This document shows positions 44,236-51,609 of a DNA stretch of 64,000 nt, piece by piece. A model generated the notes under the pieces. It ran no database searches. It saw nothing but the letters and a program-made list of their open reading frames with translations, and had not been told where the DNA came from. Position 1 is the stretch's first letter, and each line of letters opens with the position of its first letter. Made by a program: the position numbers and the translations under genes. Origin of the DNA: Pseudomonadota bacterium (GTDB lineage: Bacteria > Pseudomonadota > Gammaproteobacteria > Xanthomonadales > Xanthomonadaceae); contig JAFEEL010000003.1 in the NCBI GenBank assembly GCA_018241125.1, forward strand, positions 57,972 to 121,971, written 5' to 3'.

Positions 44236-44499
44236 TCAACCCCGCGCGCCCGGATCGTTGCCCGGCGGTCGCGGCGGGCTCTCGACGCGGGTGACATCCG
44301 GCGGCGGCCGCGACGCGTCCACGCTGGACTGCGTCGGGTCGGTGGTCTTGCCGGCCGCCGGATCGTCGGCCATCGCCTTCTTGAACTCCTTCACCGCGGT
44401 TCCCAGATCCTTGGCGCCGGAAGTCAGGCGCCTGGTACCGAAGATCACCACGACGATGACCAGGAGAATCAGCAGATGCCAGATGCTGAAACCGCCCAT
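44236..44499 (-). CDS. tatA: Sec-independent translocase subunit TatA
   Basis: An 87-residue pore-forming subunit. The membrane helix [18 protein letters not shown] leads to the hinge FGTRRL and the amphipathic helix [18 protein letters not shown]. The acidic and proline-rich C-terminus is usual. It is first in the tatABC-RDD operon, and a promoter should lie in the 86 bp between it and the SYLF-domain gene. Confidence 0.96.
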   Translation of the reverse strand: MGGFSIWHLLILLVIVVVIFGTRRLTSGAKDLGTAVKEFKKAMADDPAAGKTTDPTQSSVDASRPPPDVTRVESPPRPPGNDPGARG

Positions 44500-44585
44500 G
44501 AAAGTACGCCTCGATCGCGTGGAAGTGGGGACTGCTTAGGATAACGCACGACGCGCGCGCGCCGACCGGCCCATCGAACTCGCGC

Positions 44586-45368
44586 TCAACCGCCCTTGAT
44601 CGGCGTGGTCTGCGCCGGTTGCGGGGCCGGGGCCTCGCTTTGGGGTGCCGGCGGGTTGCGATCGAGCGGGCGATAGCGCTTGCTGGCGCTGTATTCCTCG
44701 AGGCGGTCGCGGAAATCCACGATCGGTGCCGGCGGATTGCTCACCTTGCCATCGAAAATGCCCTGCGCGGTCGCGTACGAACCGTAGATCGCCTCGTTGG
44801 AACGGCGGTCGATTTGCAGCACCGCGCCGTCCAGTGCCACCCCGGCAAACAGGCCGCGGGCGCGCGAGTAGGAATAGATCTCGGCCTTGAGCTTCTCGTC
44901 GGTCGAGGCTTCGGCGGTGCGCCCGACCGGCCCGGCCGCGACCGACGCATCGACGCCAAGGGTGAACTTGCTGTGCACGATCGAATCCACGCCGTGCTGG
45001 GTGACGAACACCAGCACCACGTCGGTGCTCTGTACACCGGCCTGGAAGCCGAAGCTGCCGCCGGCGATGGTGACGAAACTCGGGTTCGACCACACCCCGT
45101 CCGGCCCGCGCACCGAGATCAGCCCGCGCCCGAAGCGCCCGCCGAACATGAAGCCGGCCTTGACCACGTTGGGGATGATGGCGATGGCGTGGGCGTTGTC
45201 GAGCATCGATTGCGGGATCGACTGCTCGGGGATGCGCATGACCTTGTCGAGCACGGCGATGGCGTCGCGCGCGCGCTTGAGTTCGGGCGCGGCGGCCAGC
45301 GCGGTCTGCGCCAGCAGGCACGAGCAGGCCAGCAGCACGCTGGCGAGGAAGACGAGTGATCGGCGCAT
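44586..45368 (-). CDS. Exported lipid-binding SYLF domain protein (Ysc84-like)
   Basis: A 260-residue protein with a signal peptide (MRRSLVFLASVLLACSCLLAQTAL, with cleavage near residue 25). The SYLF/Ysc84 domain follows: IPQSMLDNAHAIAIIPNVVKAGFMFGGRFGRG, VSIAGGSFGFQAG-like FVTIAGGSFGFQAGVQ and YSRARGLFAGVALDGAVL. These domains bind phosphoinositides or other lipids in eukaryotes; the bacterial role is unclear. The C-terminus is a proline-rich tail of about 25 residues. Same strand as tatA, with 86 bp between them. Confidence 0.9.
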   Translation of the reverse strand: MRRSLVFLASVLLACSCLLAQTALAAAPELKRARDAIAVLDKVMRIPEQSIPQSMLDNAHAIAIIPNVVKAGFMFGGRFGRGLISVRGPDGVWSNPSFVTIAGGSFGFQAGVQSTDVVLVFVTQHGVDSIVHSKFTLGVDASVAAGPVGRTAEASTDEKLKAEIYSYSRARGLFAGVALDGAVLQIDRRSNEAIYGSYATAQGIFDGKVSNPPAPIVDFRDRLEEYSASKRYRPLDRNPPAPQSEAPAPQPAQTTPIKGG

Positions 45369-45459
45369 GCAAGGGTCTCCGTCGGGGGATGGATGGGTGA
45401 AGTATGGCCTGAACCGATGAATCCGTCGTGAGTTGCGACGGCCTGGACGACCAGGCTGC

Positions 45460-45465
45460 TACAAT
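45460..45465 (+). promoter_or_regulatory. Possible -10 box for hemH
   Basis: TACAAT lies 22 bp before the hemH ATG, in the 118-bp divergent space shared with the SYLF gene. TTGCGA at 45433 is too far (21 bp) for a usual -35. Confidence 0.35.
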
Positions 45466-45486
45466 ACGCGCTGTTCCGGAGCGCCC

Positions 45487-46473
45487 ATGCCCACCAGCCC
45501 GCCCGCCGCCAGCGCCGTGCTGCTGGTCAACCTCGGCACGCCCAGCGCAGCCTCCACGCGTGCGGTGCGCCACTTCCTCGGCCAGTTCCTGCACGACCGC
45601 CGGGTGGTGGACATCAGCCCGTGGCTTTGGTTCCCGCTGCTGCACGGCCTGATCTTGCCGCTGCGGGTGCCACGGGTGGCGCGACGCTACGCCCACATCT
45701 GGATGGCAGGCCGCGGCTCGCCGCTGCGGGTTCACAGTGAAGAACTCGCCGCTGCCTTGGCGCAGGCCCTGCCCGAGCGGCGCGTGGCGCTGGCGATGCG
45801 CTACGGACAACCATCCATCGCCGCTGCCCTGCGCCCGCTGCGCGAAGCCGGTTTGCGCCGGCTGCTGGTGCTGCCTTTGTACCCGCAGTATTCGACCACG
45901 ACCAGCGAAAGCGTATTCGACGCGGTAGCGGCAGATCTGTCCGCCTGGCCGCAACGCCCGCAACTGCGCCTCGTGCACGACTACCACGACGATGCCGGCT
46001 GGCTGGATGCGGTGACGCAGCGGATCGCCGCCCAGCGCGCCGCTGCGCCGGGCGAGCGCCTGCTGCTGTCCTTCCACGGCATCCCCGAGCGCTTGATCGA
46101 CGCCGGCGACCCCTACCAGCGGCAGTGCGAGGCCAGCGCCAAGGCCATCGCCGCGCGCCTGCAACTGGCGCCCGACCAGTGGGCCATCGCCTACCAGTCG
46201 CGCTTCGGACGCGAGCGCTGGCTGGGACCTGCCACGATGGACGTGCTGCGCGACTGGGCGCGTCAAGGGATACGCCGGGTGGATGTGGCCTGCCCGGGGT
46301 TTGCCGCCGATTGTCTGGAAACACTGGAAGAAATCGCCATCCAGAATGCCGAAACCTTCACCGCCGCCGGCGGCGCGAGCTTGCGCTACCTGCCAGCGCT
46401 CAACGCCGACGCCGCGCACGTGCGGGCACTGGCCGGCATCATCCATCGGCACGACGCCGGATGGGCCGAGTGA
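45487..46473 (+). CDS. hemH: Ferrochelatase
   Basis: A 328-residue ferrochelatase that inserts iron into protoporphyrin IX. AVLLVNLGTPSAASTRAVRHFLGQFLHD is the N-terminal signature. The metal-binding His197 lies in LLLSFHGIPERLIDAGDPY, and CPGFAADCLETLEEI holds the catalytic glutamates. YPQYSTTTSESVFD is also conserved. No C-terminal [2Fe-2S] ligands are evident. ATG 45487 follows GGAG at a good distance. The next gene, a hydrolase, may start by overlapping its stop. Confidence 0.96.
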   Translation: MPTSPPAASAVLLVNLGTPSAASTRAVRHFLGQFLHDRRVVDISPWLWFPLLHGLILPLRVPRVARRYAHIWMAGRGSPLRVHSEELAAALAQALPERRVALAMRYGQPSIAAALRPLREAGLRRLLVLPLYPQYSTTTSESVFDAVAADLSAWPQRPQLRLVHDYHDDAGWLDAVTQRIAAQRAAAPGERLLLSFHGIPERLIDAGDPYQRQCEASAKAIAARLQLAPDQWAIAYQSRFGRERWLGPATMDVLRDWARQGIRRVDVACPGFAADCLETLEEIAIQNAETFTAAGGASLRYLPALNADAAHVRALAGIIHRHDAGWAE

Positions 46474-46526
46474 ACGCTCCACGCTCTTGCGGCATCGTGC
46501 CACCCTTCCCCGCGGAAACAGCAGTG

Positions 46527-47372
46527 ATGCAGGAAATCTTTCTCGACACCCCGCGCGGCCCGCTGGCAGCGTTGCGCGCCGGCGACCCGCAGGGCGCGCC
46601 GCTGCTGGCGCTGCACGGCTGGCTCGACAACGCCGCCAGCTTCGTGCCGCTGATGCCGCAGTTGGCAGAGTTTGACCTGGTCGCGCTCGACCTGCCCGGC
46701 CACGGTGCATCCGCGCACCGCGCCCCGGGCTACGAGTATTCCTTCTTCGACTGGATCCACGATGCACTCGATGCGCTCGACGCACTGGGCTGGCCGCGTG
46801 CACACCTGCTCGGGCACTCGATGGGCGCGGCGATCGCCACCATGCTCGCGTGTGCCGCGCCCGATCGGGTGGACAAGCTGGTGGCCATCGAGGCGCTCGG
46901 CCCGCTGGCCGGCGCCGCGGAAACCGCCGGCGAACGCCTGCGGGCGGCCATCACCGCCCGCCGTACCGCCGCACAGCGCCCGCGCAAGCCCATCGACAGC
47001 ATCGAGTCGGCGGTCAGGGCGCGACTGGCGGTCGGCGACATGCGCGTGGACGCGGCGCGGTTGATCGTCGAGCGCAATCTGGAAAAAGTCGCCGGCGGCT
47101 GGCGCTGGCGCTCCGACCCGCGGCTGGTGCTGCCCTCGCACCTGCGCATCACCGACGAAGCGGTGGTCTCGATCATCGCCGCAGTGGAAGCGCCGACCCT
47201 GCTGATCGCCGCCGACCCTGCCCCGCCGTACTTCACGCCGGAGATGCGCGAGGCGCGGGCGGCCAAGCTGCGCGATGGCCGCTGCATCGTGCTGCCCGGC
47301 GGCCACCACCTGCACATGGAACAGCCCGAGGTGGTCGGGCCGATCATCCGCGAGTTCCTGCGGAATCGCTGA
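46527..47372 (+). CDS. Alpha/beta hydrolase
   Basis: A 281-residue hydrolase. LLALHGWLDNAASFVPLMPQL and LDLPGHGASAHR lead to nucleophile Ser98 in LLGHSMGAAIA; the acid lies near IAADPAPP and the histidine in LPGGHHLHMEQPEVV. It resembles the MEST/YbfF-like group of unknown substrate. ATG 46527 is chosen. A GTG at 46470 that overlaps the hemH stop is in frame and would add 19 residues, so coupling to hemH cannot be excluded. Confidence 0.88.
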   Translation: MQEIFLDTPRGPLAALRAGDPQGAPLLALHGWLDNAASFVPLMPQLAEFDLVALDLPGHGASAHRAPGYEYSFFDWIHDALDALDALGWPRAHLLGHSMGAAIATMLACAAPDRVDKLVAIEALGPLAGAAETAGERLRAAITARRTAAQRPRKPIDSIESAVRARLAVGDMRVDAARLIVERNLEKVAGGWRWRSDPRLVLPSHLRITDEAVVSIIAAVEAPTLLIAADPAPPYFTPEMREARAAKLRDGRCIVLPGGHHLHMEQPEVVGPIIREFLRNR

Positions 47373-47492
47373 ACAAATCCATCGTGGATCTGTCAGCGAG
47401 CGCCATCCATGGCGTGTGGGAAACGCTGACAAATCAGCGTTTCCCTGAGTTGAACGGCGCCAGCGAACGACCCGACCATCACAGCCGCCGCC

Positions 47493-48014
47493 TCAGTTGC
47501 CCTTGGCGACCTGCAGATGCACGTCCGAGCCGCCGCCGTCGGCGGCCGTGATCGTCACCAGCGCGTTGCGCTGATCCTTGGTGAAGTTGAGCATCGACTC
47601 CTTGTCCGAGGTCTGCATCGCCACCGCCTCGGTCCAGCCGCTCGACTTCATGGCGCCGTCGTAGTCGGCATACACCGCCTGCACCGCGCCGGACACGTGC
47701 AGTTCGAGCACCGTGGCGCCAGCAACCGTGATCACGGACTTCAGCGTGTAGTTCGCCGGCAAATGCACGTCGGACGGGAAATCCTTGGGCAGCGCCACGT
47801 TGCCGCCAGCGTTCATCTGCATCACGTTGCCCTTGTCGTCCTTGATCGTCATCTGCGTGTGATCGCCGGACTGGCTGACCTGCACCTTGCCGCCGGTGGC
47901 GGCCGCAACCGCCGCTTCGGCAGCGCTCTGCGAGGGCGATTTGCTGCATCCGGCAAGCGCAAGCAGTACGGCCGAAGACACGATGGAAGCGAGCAACAGG
48001 TGGCGGGTGGTCAT
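47493..48014 (-). CDS. Putative outer-membrane lipoprotein
   Basis: A 173-residue exported lipoprotein. The signal ends in LLALAGCSKS, with Cys23 as lipid anchor. Ser at +2 suggests the outer membrane. The rest is beta-rich with repeated VQVSQSGDHTQMTIKDDKGN and a C-terminal domain containing ALVTITAADGGGSDVHLQV. The family is not recognised. It is a single gene. The next 424 bp (48015-48438) hold only repeats. Confidence 0.8.
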   Translation of the reverse strand: MTTRHLLLASIVSSAVLLALAGCSKSPSQSAAEAAVAAATGGKVQVSQSGDHTQMTIKDDKGNVMQMNAGGNVALPKDFPSDVHLPANYTLKSVITVAGATVLELHVSGAVQAVYADYDGAMKSSGWTEAVAMQTSDKESMLNFTKDQRNALVTITAADGGGSDVHLQVAKGN

Positions 48015-48141
48015 TGCGGACTCCAGTTGGCGCGATGTGGGCAGGCAAAAATGGTAGCGCACAGGCTGTTGTGCGTGCTGGTTAAAGAACGCGAAGACCG
48101 CCCGACCGCGGACATCATGCGCCAATCCAGTCCCCATGCCC

Positions 48142-48335
48142 CGTTCGTGGTGAGGCGCGGATCGAGGCCGCTGGCCTTATCAGCGGTCGAGGCCGCGATC
48201 GGATTTCCGTTCGTGGTGAGGCGCGGATCGAGGCCGCTGGCTTTATCAGCGGCCGCAATCGGATATCCGTTCGTGGTGAGGCGCGGATCGAGGCCGCTGG
48301 CTTTATCAGCGGTCGAGGCCGCGATCGAACCACGC
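48142..48335. repeat. Three direct copies of a REP-like element
   Basis: CGTTCGTGGTGAGGCGCGGA begins at 48142, 48208 and 48268, each followed by TCGAGGCCGCTGGC and TTATCAGCGG. Spacing is 66 and 60 bp. The array closes with ATCGAACCAC near 48335, the inverted mate of the start. It fills half of the 424-bp gap between a lipoprotein and a metallopeptidase gene. Relatives lie in glyS (35788-35885) and at 62022-62165. Confidence 0.9.
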
Positions 48336-48438
48336 ACAGGCAGTGCGCGCACCGCACGCACAGGCAGGGTTCGAGCCGGACGTGCTCGATCTTCGATCTC
48401 GGCACTTCCGCTCACCATGAACGGCGTGCTGGTTCGCG

Positions 48439-49233
48439 TCAGCCAGCGATCAGCGCCCGCAGCCGCGCCTTGAGCGCCGCGCCGTGGGCGTGCAGGTAGT
48501 CGCGTTGCGCGCGCCAGTCCACACCACGCGCTTCCACCTCGCGCCAGAACGCGCGCTGGTGGTGACGATGGATCAGGTGGCACAACTCGTGGACGAGGAC
48601 GTACTCGAACGCGGCCGGCTCGCCCAGCACCAGCGCCAGATCGAGCGAAAGCCCATCGCGCGCGCTCAGCGAGCCCCACAGCGAGGACAACGGGCGGATG
48701 CGGATCGCGCTGGGCGCACGCGGAAACGACGGCAGGTATTTCGGCAGCCAGCGGCCGACATCGGCGCGCGCTTGCGCCAGATAGAAATCCCTGAGCGCAC
48801 GCTGTCGGCACGCGTCGGTCGCCGTGGGCGGTAGCGCGAGCACCACCGCACCATCGACTGGATCGCATCGCACATGGGCATAGCGGCCGGCTTCCCGGCG
48901 CAGCGCCACGTCGACGGCGTGCAACGGGATGCTCGTCGCCTCTCTGGTCAGGCCGACGTCGCGCGTGTGCGCACTCCATCGTTGCCACTGCACCGCCAGC
49001 CAATCCCGGTGCGCGTGCACGAAGGCGTCGGCGGCGCGCAGCGAGGCGCGCATCGGCAAGGTCAAGCGCACACCGCGTTCGTTGACCGTCAGCTTGATCC
49101 GGCGCGCGCGCGGATGGCGGATCGGGTGGATGTCGATCCGACGGCCGTCGGGAAGTTGCAGCGCTATGGCTTCGACCCGGGCGACGGGAAGCGCTGGCGA
49201 CGGGGCGATCAGGCGGCGCAACAGTCCGTGCAT
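48439..49233 (-). CDS. YgjP-like (DUF45) zinc metallopeptidase
   Basis: A 264-residue protein. The zinc motif is His215-Glu216-x-x-His219 in LVHELCHLIHRHH, with a third histidine in the following HRHHQRAFW. RHPRARRIKLTVNERGVRLTLP at the start and SLWGSLSARDGLSLDLALVL are typical of the DUF45/YgjP group, related to SprT/WLM peptidases. It is probably cytoplasmic with unknown substrate. ATG 49233 is preferred to a GTG two codons earlier. It lies 46 bp after rdgC on the same strand. Confidence 0.88.
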   Translation of the reverse strand: MHGLLRRLIAPSPALPVARVEAIALQLPDGRRIDIHPIRHPRARRIKLTVNERGVRLTLPMRASLRAADAFVHAHRDWLAVQWQRWSAHTRDVGLTREATSIPLHAVDVALRREAGRYAHVRCDPVDGAVVLALPPTATDACRQRALRDFYLAQARADVGRWLPKYLPSFPRAPSAIRIRPLSSLWGSLSARDGLSLDLALVLGEPAAFEYVLVHELCHLIHRHHQRAFWREVEARGVDWRAQRDYLHAHGAALKARLRALIAG

Positions 49234-49279
49234 CGGCACAGCATGGCATCGACCTTGCGATCGTCAAGTGCCATCGACG

Positions 49280-50182
49280 TCATTGCACCGCCGACAGCTT
49301 GAAAGCCTTCTCGACCATTGCGAACACGCGCTTGAGTTCGGCCGACATCAGCGCGAAGCGGGCGTCAAGTTCGGCGTGAATGGACTCGCGTTCGGTATTC
49401 TCGAGTTGATCGACCGCGCCATCGAGGAACTTCAGCTTGCGCACGGTCAAGTCTTCGCCGAGCACGAAGGACACGTGATCGTCGAAGATCAACGCCAGCC
49501 GCGTGACCTGCTTGCCGGATTCCAGGTGCTTGGCGATCTCCTCACCCTGCAATTCCTGCCGCTGGCACTTGACCACCGCGCCGCGGTCGGCTGGATCTTT
49601 CAGTTCGCACTCGTCGCCCAGCGCCACGCCCTCGGGCAGCGGGTCGCCGGCGATCCAGCCGGTGAGCACGCCGCGCGGGCTGGTTTCGGGATTGGGCGGC
49701 AGCGCCGGGAAACTTCCCAATGCGCGGCGTACTTCGCCGACCACGTTCTCGGCCTGCTTGCGCGAGGACGTATCCACCGCGATGAAGCCGTGTTCGAGGT
49801 CGAGGTAGGCGTCGGTGCGCAGCGGCTTGACGAACGCGCGCGGCAGCAGATCGACGATCACTTCCTCCTTGATCTTCTTGCGGGCGCGACCGCCGAGCGT
49901 GCGGCCCTCGCGTTGTTCGATGGCGTCGACCTTCTTCGCGACCTCCTCGTGAACCACACTCGCAGGCAGCAGGCGCTCCTCACCGCCGCAGGTCAGCCAG
50001 ATGCAGTCGCCGACGCGATGCAGCAACGCTTCGGCGTCGCGACCGAACGGCGCGACGAAGCCGCGCGAGAACAACTCCAGGCCACCGACCGGCTTGAGCG
50101 CGCATTCGGGCAGGTGGGTTTCCAGATGGGTCAGATCGAGCGTGGTCGGGAAGCGAAAAAACGTCAGGTTGCGGAAGAACAT
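49280..50182 (-). CDS. rdgC: Recombination-associated protein RdgC
   Basis: A 300-residue RdgC, a ring-shaped dsDNA-binding protein that limits RecA filaments. MFFRNLTFFRFP, LPECALKPVGGLELFSRGFVAPFG and the LEHGFIAVDTSSRKQAENV segment are diagnostic. ATG 50182 matches the family start. The open frame continues into the heptamer repeat GTGAATA at 50192-50219, which is outside the likely gene. The ribosome-binding site would have to lie inside or next to that repeat. Confidence 0.95.
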   Translation of the reverse strand: MFFRNLTFFRFPTTLDLTHLETHLPECALKPVGGLELFSRGFVAPFGRDAEALLHRVGDCIWLTCGGEERLLPASVVHEEVAKKVDAIEQREGRTLGGRARKKIKEEVIVDLLPRAFVKPLRTDAYLDLEHGFIAVDTSSRKQAENVVGEVRRALGSFPALPPNPETSPRGVLTGWIAGDPLPEGVALGDECELKDPADRGAVVKCQRQELQGEEIAKHLESGKQVTRLALIFDDHVSFVLGEDLTVRKLKFLDGAVDQLENTERESIHAELDARFALMSAELKRVFAMVEKAFKLSAVQ

Positions 50183-50191
50183 TCGGAATCC

Positions 50192-50219
50192 GTGAATAGT
50201 GAATCGTGAATAGTGAATG
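50192..50219. repeat. Four copies of heptamer GTGAATN before rdgC
   Basis: GTGAATA, GTGAATC, GTGAATA and GTGAATG follow each other without gaps. The array starts 10 bp upstream of the rdgC ATG, exactly where its ribosome-binding region and leader should be. On the coding strand it reads ATTCAC units. Confidence 0.95.
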
Positions 50220-50348
50220 GACAAAGCGAGAGCCCGTTATGGGCATGCACGCGGATACGGGAAATCGCGGAACCTACACGGGCTATCCTCCTGAATGAAA
50301 CATCTCAACCTCACTCGCGCGCTCCCGGCTCCCGGCTCCCGGCCTACA

Positions 50349-50404
50349 AATCACCAATCACCAATCACCAATCACCAATCACTAATCACTAATCACCAAT
50401 CACG
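50349..50404. repeat. Eight copies of heptamer AATCACY, entering the ttcA 3' end
   Basis: Units AATCACC (x4), AATCACT (x2), AATCACC, AATCACG run with a strict 7-bp period. The last copies supply the stop codon (50393-50395) and final residues of ttcA. The remaining space to rdgC (50220-50348) shows no gene. Confidence 0.96.
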
Positions 50405-51295
50405 CTCGCAGGTATCGCCAGCCAGCCACGCATGCGCATCGGGCAGCGGAGTGTCGCCGCGACGGGCCAGACCGATGAAATCGAACAGCCTCGGATCGGC
50501 CAATTGCGAAGGGCGCACGTCGGCCAGCGCACTGGCGATCTGCTCGATGCGCCCGGGCACCTGCCGCTCCCATTCGTCGAGCATGCGCTTGATCTGCTTG
50601 CGTTGCAGGTTCTCCTGCGAGCCGCACAGGTTGCAGGGGATGATCGGGAATTGCTTGCCCGCCGCGTAGGCTTCGATGTCGCGCTCGGCCACCCGCGCCA
50701 ACGGCCGGATCACCACGTGCTTGCCGTCGTCGCTGCGCAGCTTGGGCGGCATCGATGCCAGCTTGGCGTGGTGGAACAGGTTGAGGAAGAAGGTCGCGAC
50801 CAGATCGTCACGATGATGACCCAGCGCGATCTTCGTGAAGCCCTCCGCTTCGGCGTACGCGTACAACGCGCCGCGACGCAGCCGCGAGCACAACGAACAC
50901 ATCGTCTTGCCTTCCGGGATGACGCGCTGGACCACCGAATAGGTGTCCTGCTCGATGATCTTGAACGGCACCCCGATCGAGCGCAGGTAATCGGGCAACA
51001 CGTGCTCGGGAAACCCGGGTTGCTTCTGGTCGAGGTTGACCGCGACCAGTTCGAAGCGCACCGGTGCCTTTGCGCGCAGTTGCAGCAGGATGTCCAGCAA
51101 GGTGTAGCTGTCCTTGCCGCCCGACAGGCAGACCATCACCTTGTCGCCGTCCTCGATCATGCCGTAGTCGGCGATCGCGCGCCCGACTTGATGGCGCAGG
51201 CGTTTGCCGAGTTTGTGCTGCTCGTGGCGCGCCCGCTCGCTCGCCGCCGCGTTGCGGTGACCGACGGCGCTGGCGGGGTGGAGCGAGGGTTCCAT
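50393..51295 (-). CDS. ttcA: tRNA 2-thiocytidine synthetase TtcA
   Basis: A 300-residue PP-loop ATPase that thiolates C32 of tRNA. The PP-loop SGGKDS is at 58-63. The iron-sulfur cysteines are Cys133/Cys136 (TMCSLC) and Cys221/Cys224 (PCNLC), and [17 protein letters not shown] is conserved. The last four residues (ERDW) and stop codon lie in an AATCACY tandem array, so the C-terminus has been set by the repeat. ATG 51295 follows the divergent DUF465 gene at 99 bp. Confidence 0.95.
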   Translation of the reverse strand: MEPSLHPASAVGHRNAAASERARHEQHKLGKRLRHQVGRAIADYGMIEDGDKVMVCLSGGKDSYTLLDILLQLRAKAPVRFELVAVNLDQKQPGFPEHVLPDYLRSIGVPFKIIEQDTYSVVQRVIPEGKTMCSLCSRLRRGALYAYAEAEGFTKIALGHHRDDLVATFFLNLFHHAKLASMPPKLRSDDGKHVVIRPLARVAERDIEAYAAGKQFPIIPCNLCGSQENLQRKQIKRMLDEWERQVPGRIEQIASALADVRPSQLADPRLFDFIGLARRGDTPLPDAHAWLAGDTCERDW

Positions 51296-51393
51296 GATGA
51301 ATGCTGCGGCGGAAAGCCTGCCATTTTAGCGCGTGGCGATGCCGCGGCCACGGTGTAAGCTGCACGTTGATTCCGGCCGCGCCTGCCCGCCGC

Positions 51394-51600
51394 ATGATGA
51401 CCATCGATCCTGCGCAGATCGTCGAACGCCTGCAATCGCTGCGGCTGGAGCATCGCGACCTCGATGCGGCCATCGCGCGCCTGACGGCCGATCTGGCCAT
51501 GGACGAAGTGCAACTGCGCCGGCTGAAAAAGCGCAAGCTGCTGATCAAGGATGCGATCGCCAAACTGGAGAGCCGGCTGATCCCGGATCTGGACGCCTGA
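51394..51600 (+). CDS. Small DUF465 (YdcH-like) protein
   Basis: A 68-residue all-helical protein. VERLQSLRLEHRDLDAAIARL followed by LRRLKKRKLLIKDAIAKLESRLIPDL is the DUF465 pattern (short antiparallel coiled coil). Function is unknown. ATG 51394 or the next codon is the start. It is convergent with plsB, with 9 bp between the stop codons. Confidence 0.88.
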   Translation: MMTIDPAQIVERLQSLRLEHRDLDAAIARLTADLAMDEVQLRRLKKRKLLIKDAIAKLESRLIPDLDA

Positions 51601-51609
51601 GCGCCGCGC

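Noticed and set aside
48142-48335. CRISPR-like repeat-spacer array
   Set aside because: Copies follow each other without unique spacers and no cas genes are present. It matches the dispersed REP-like family.
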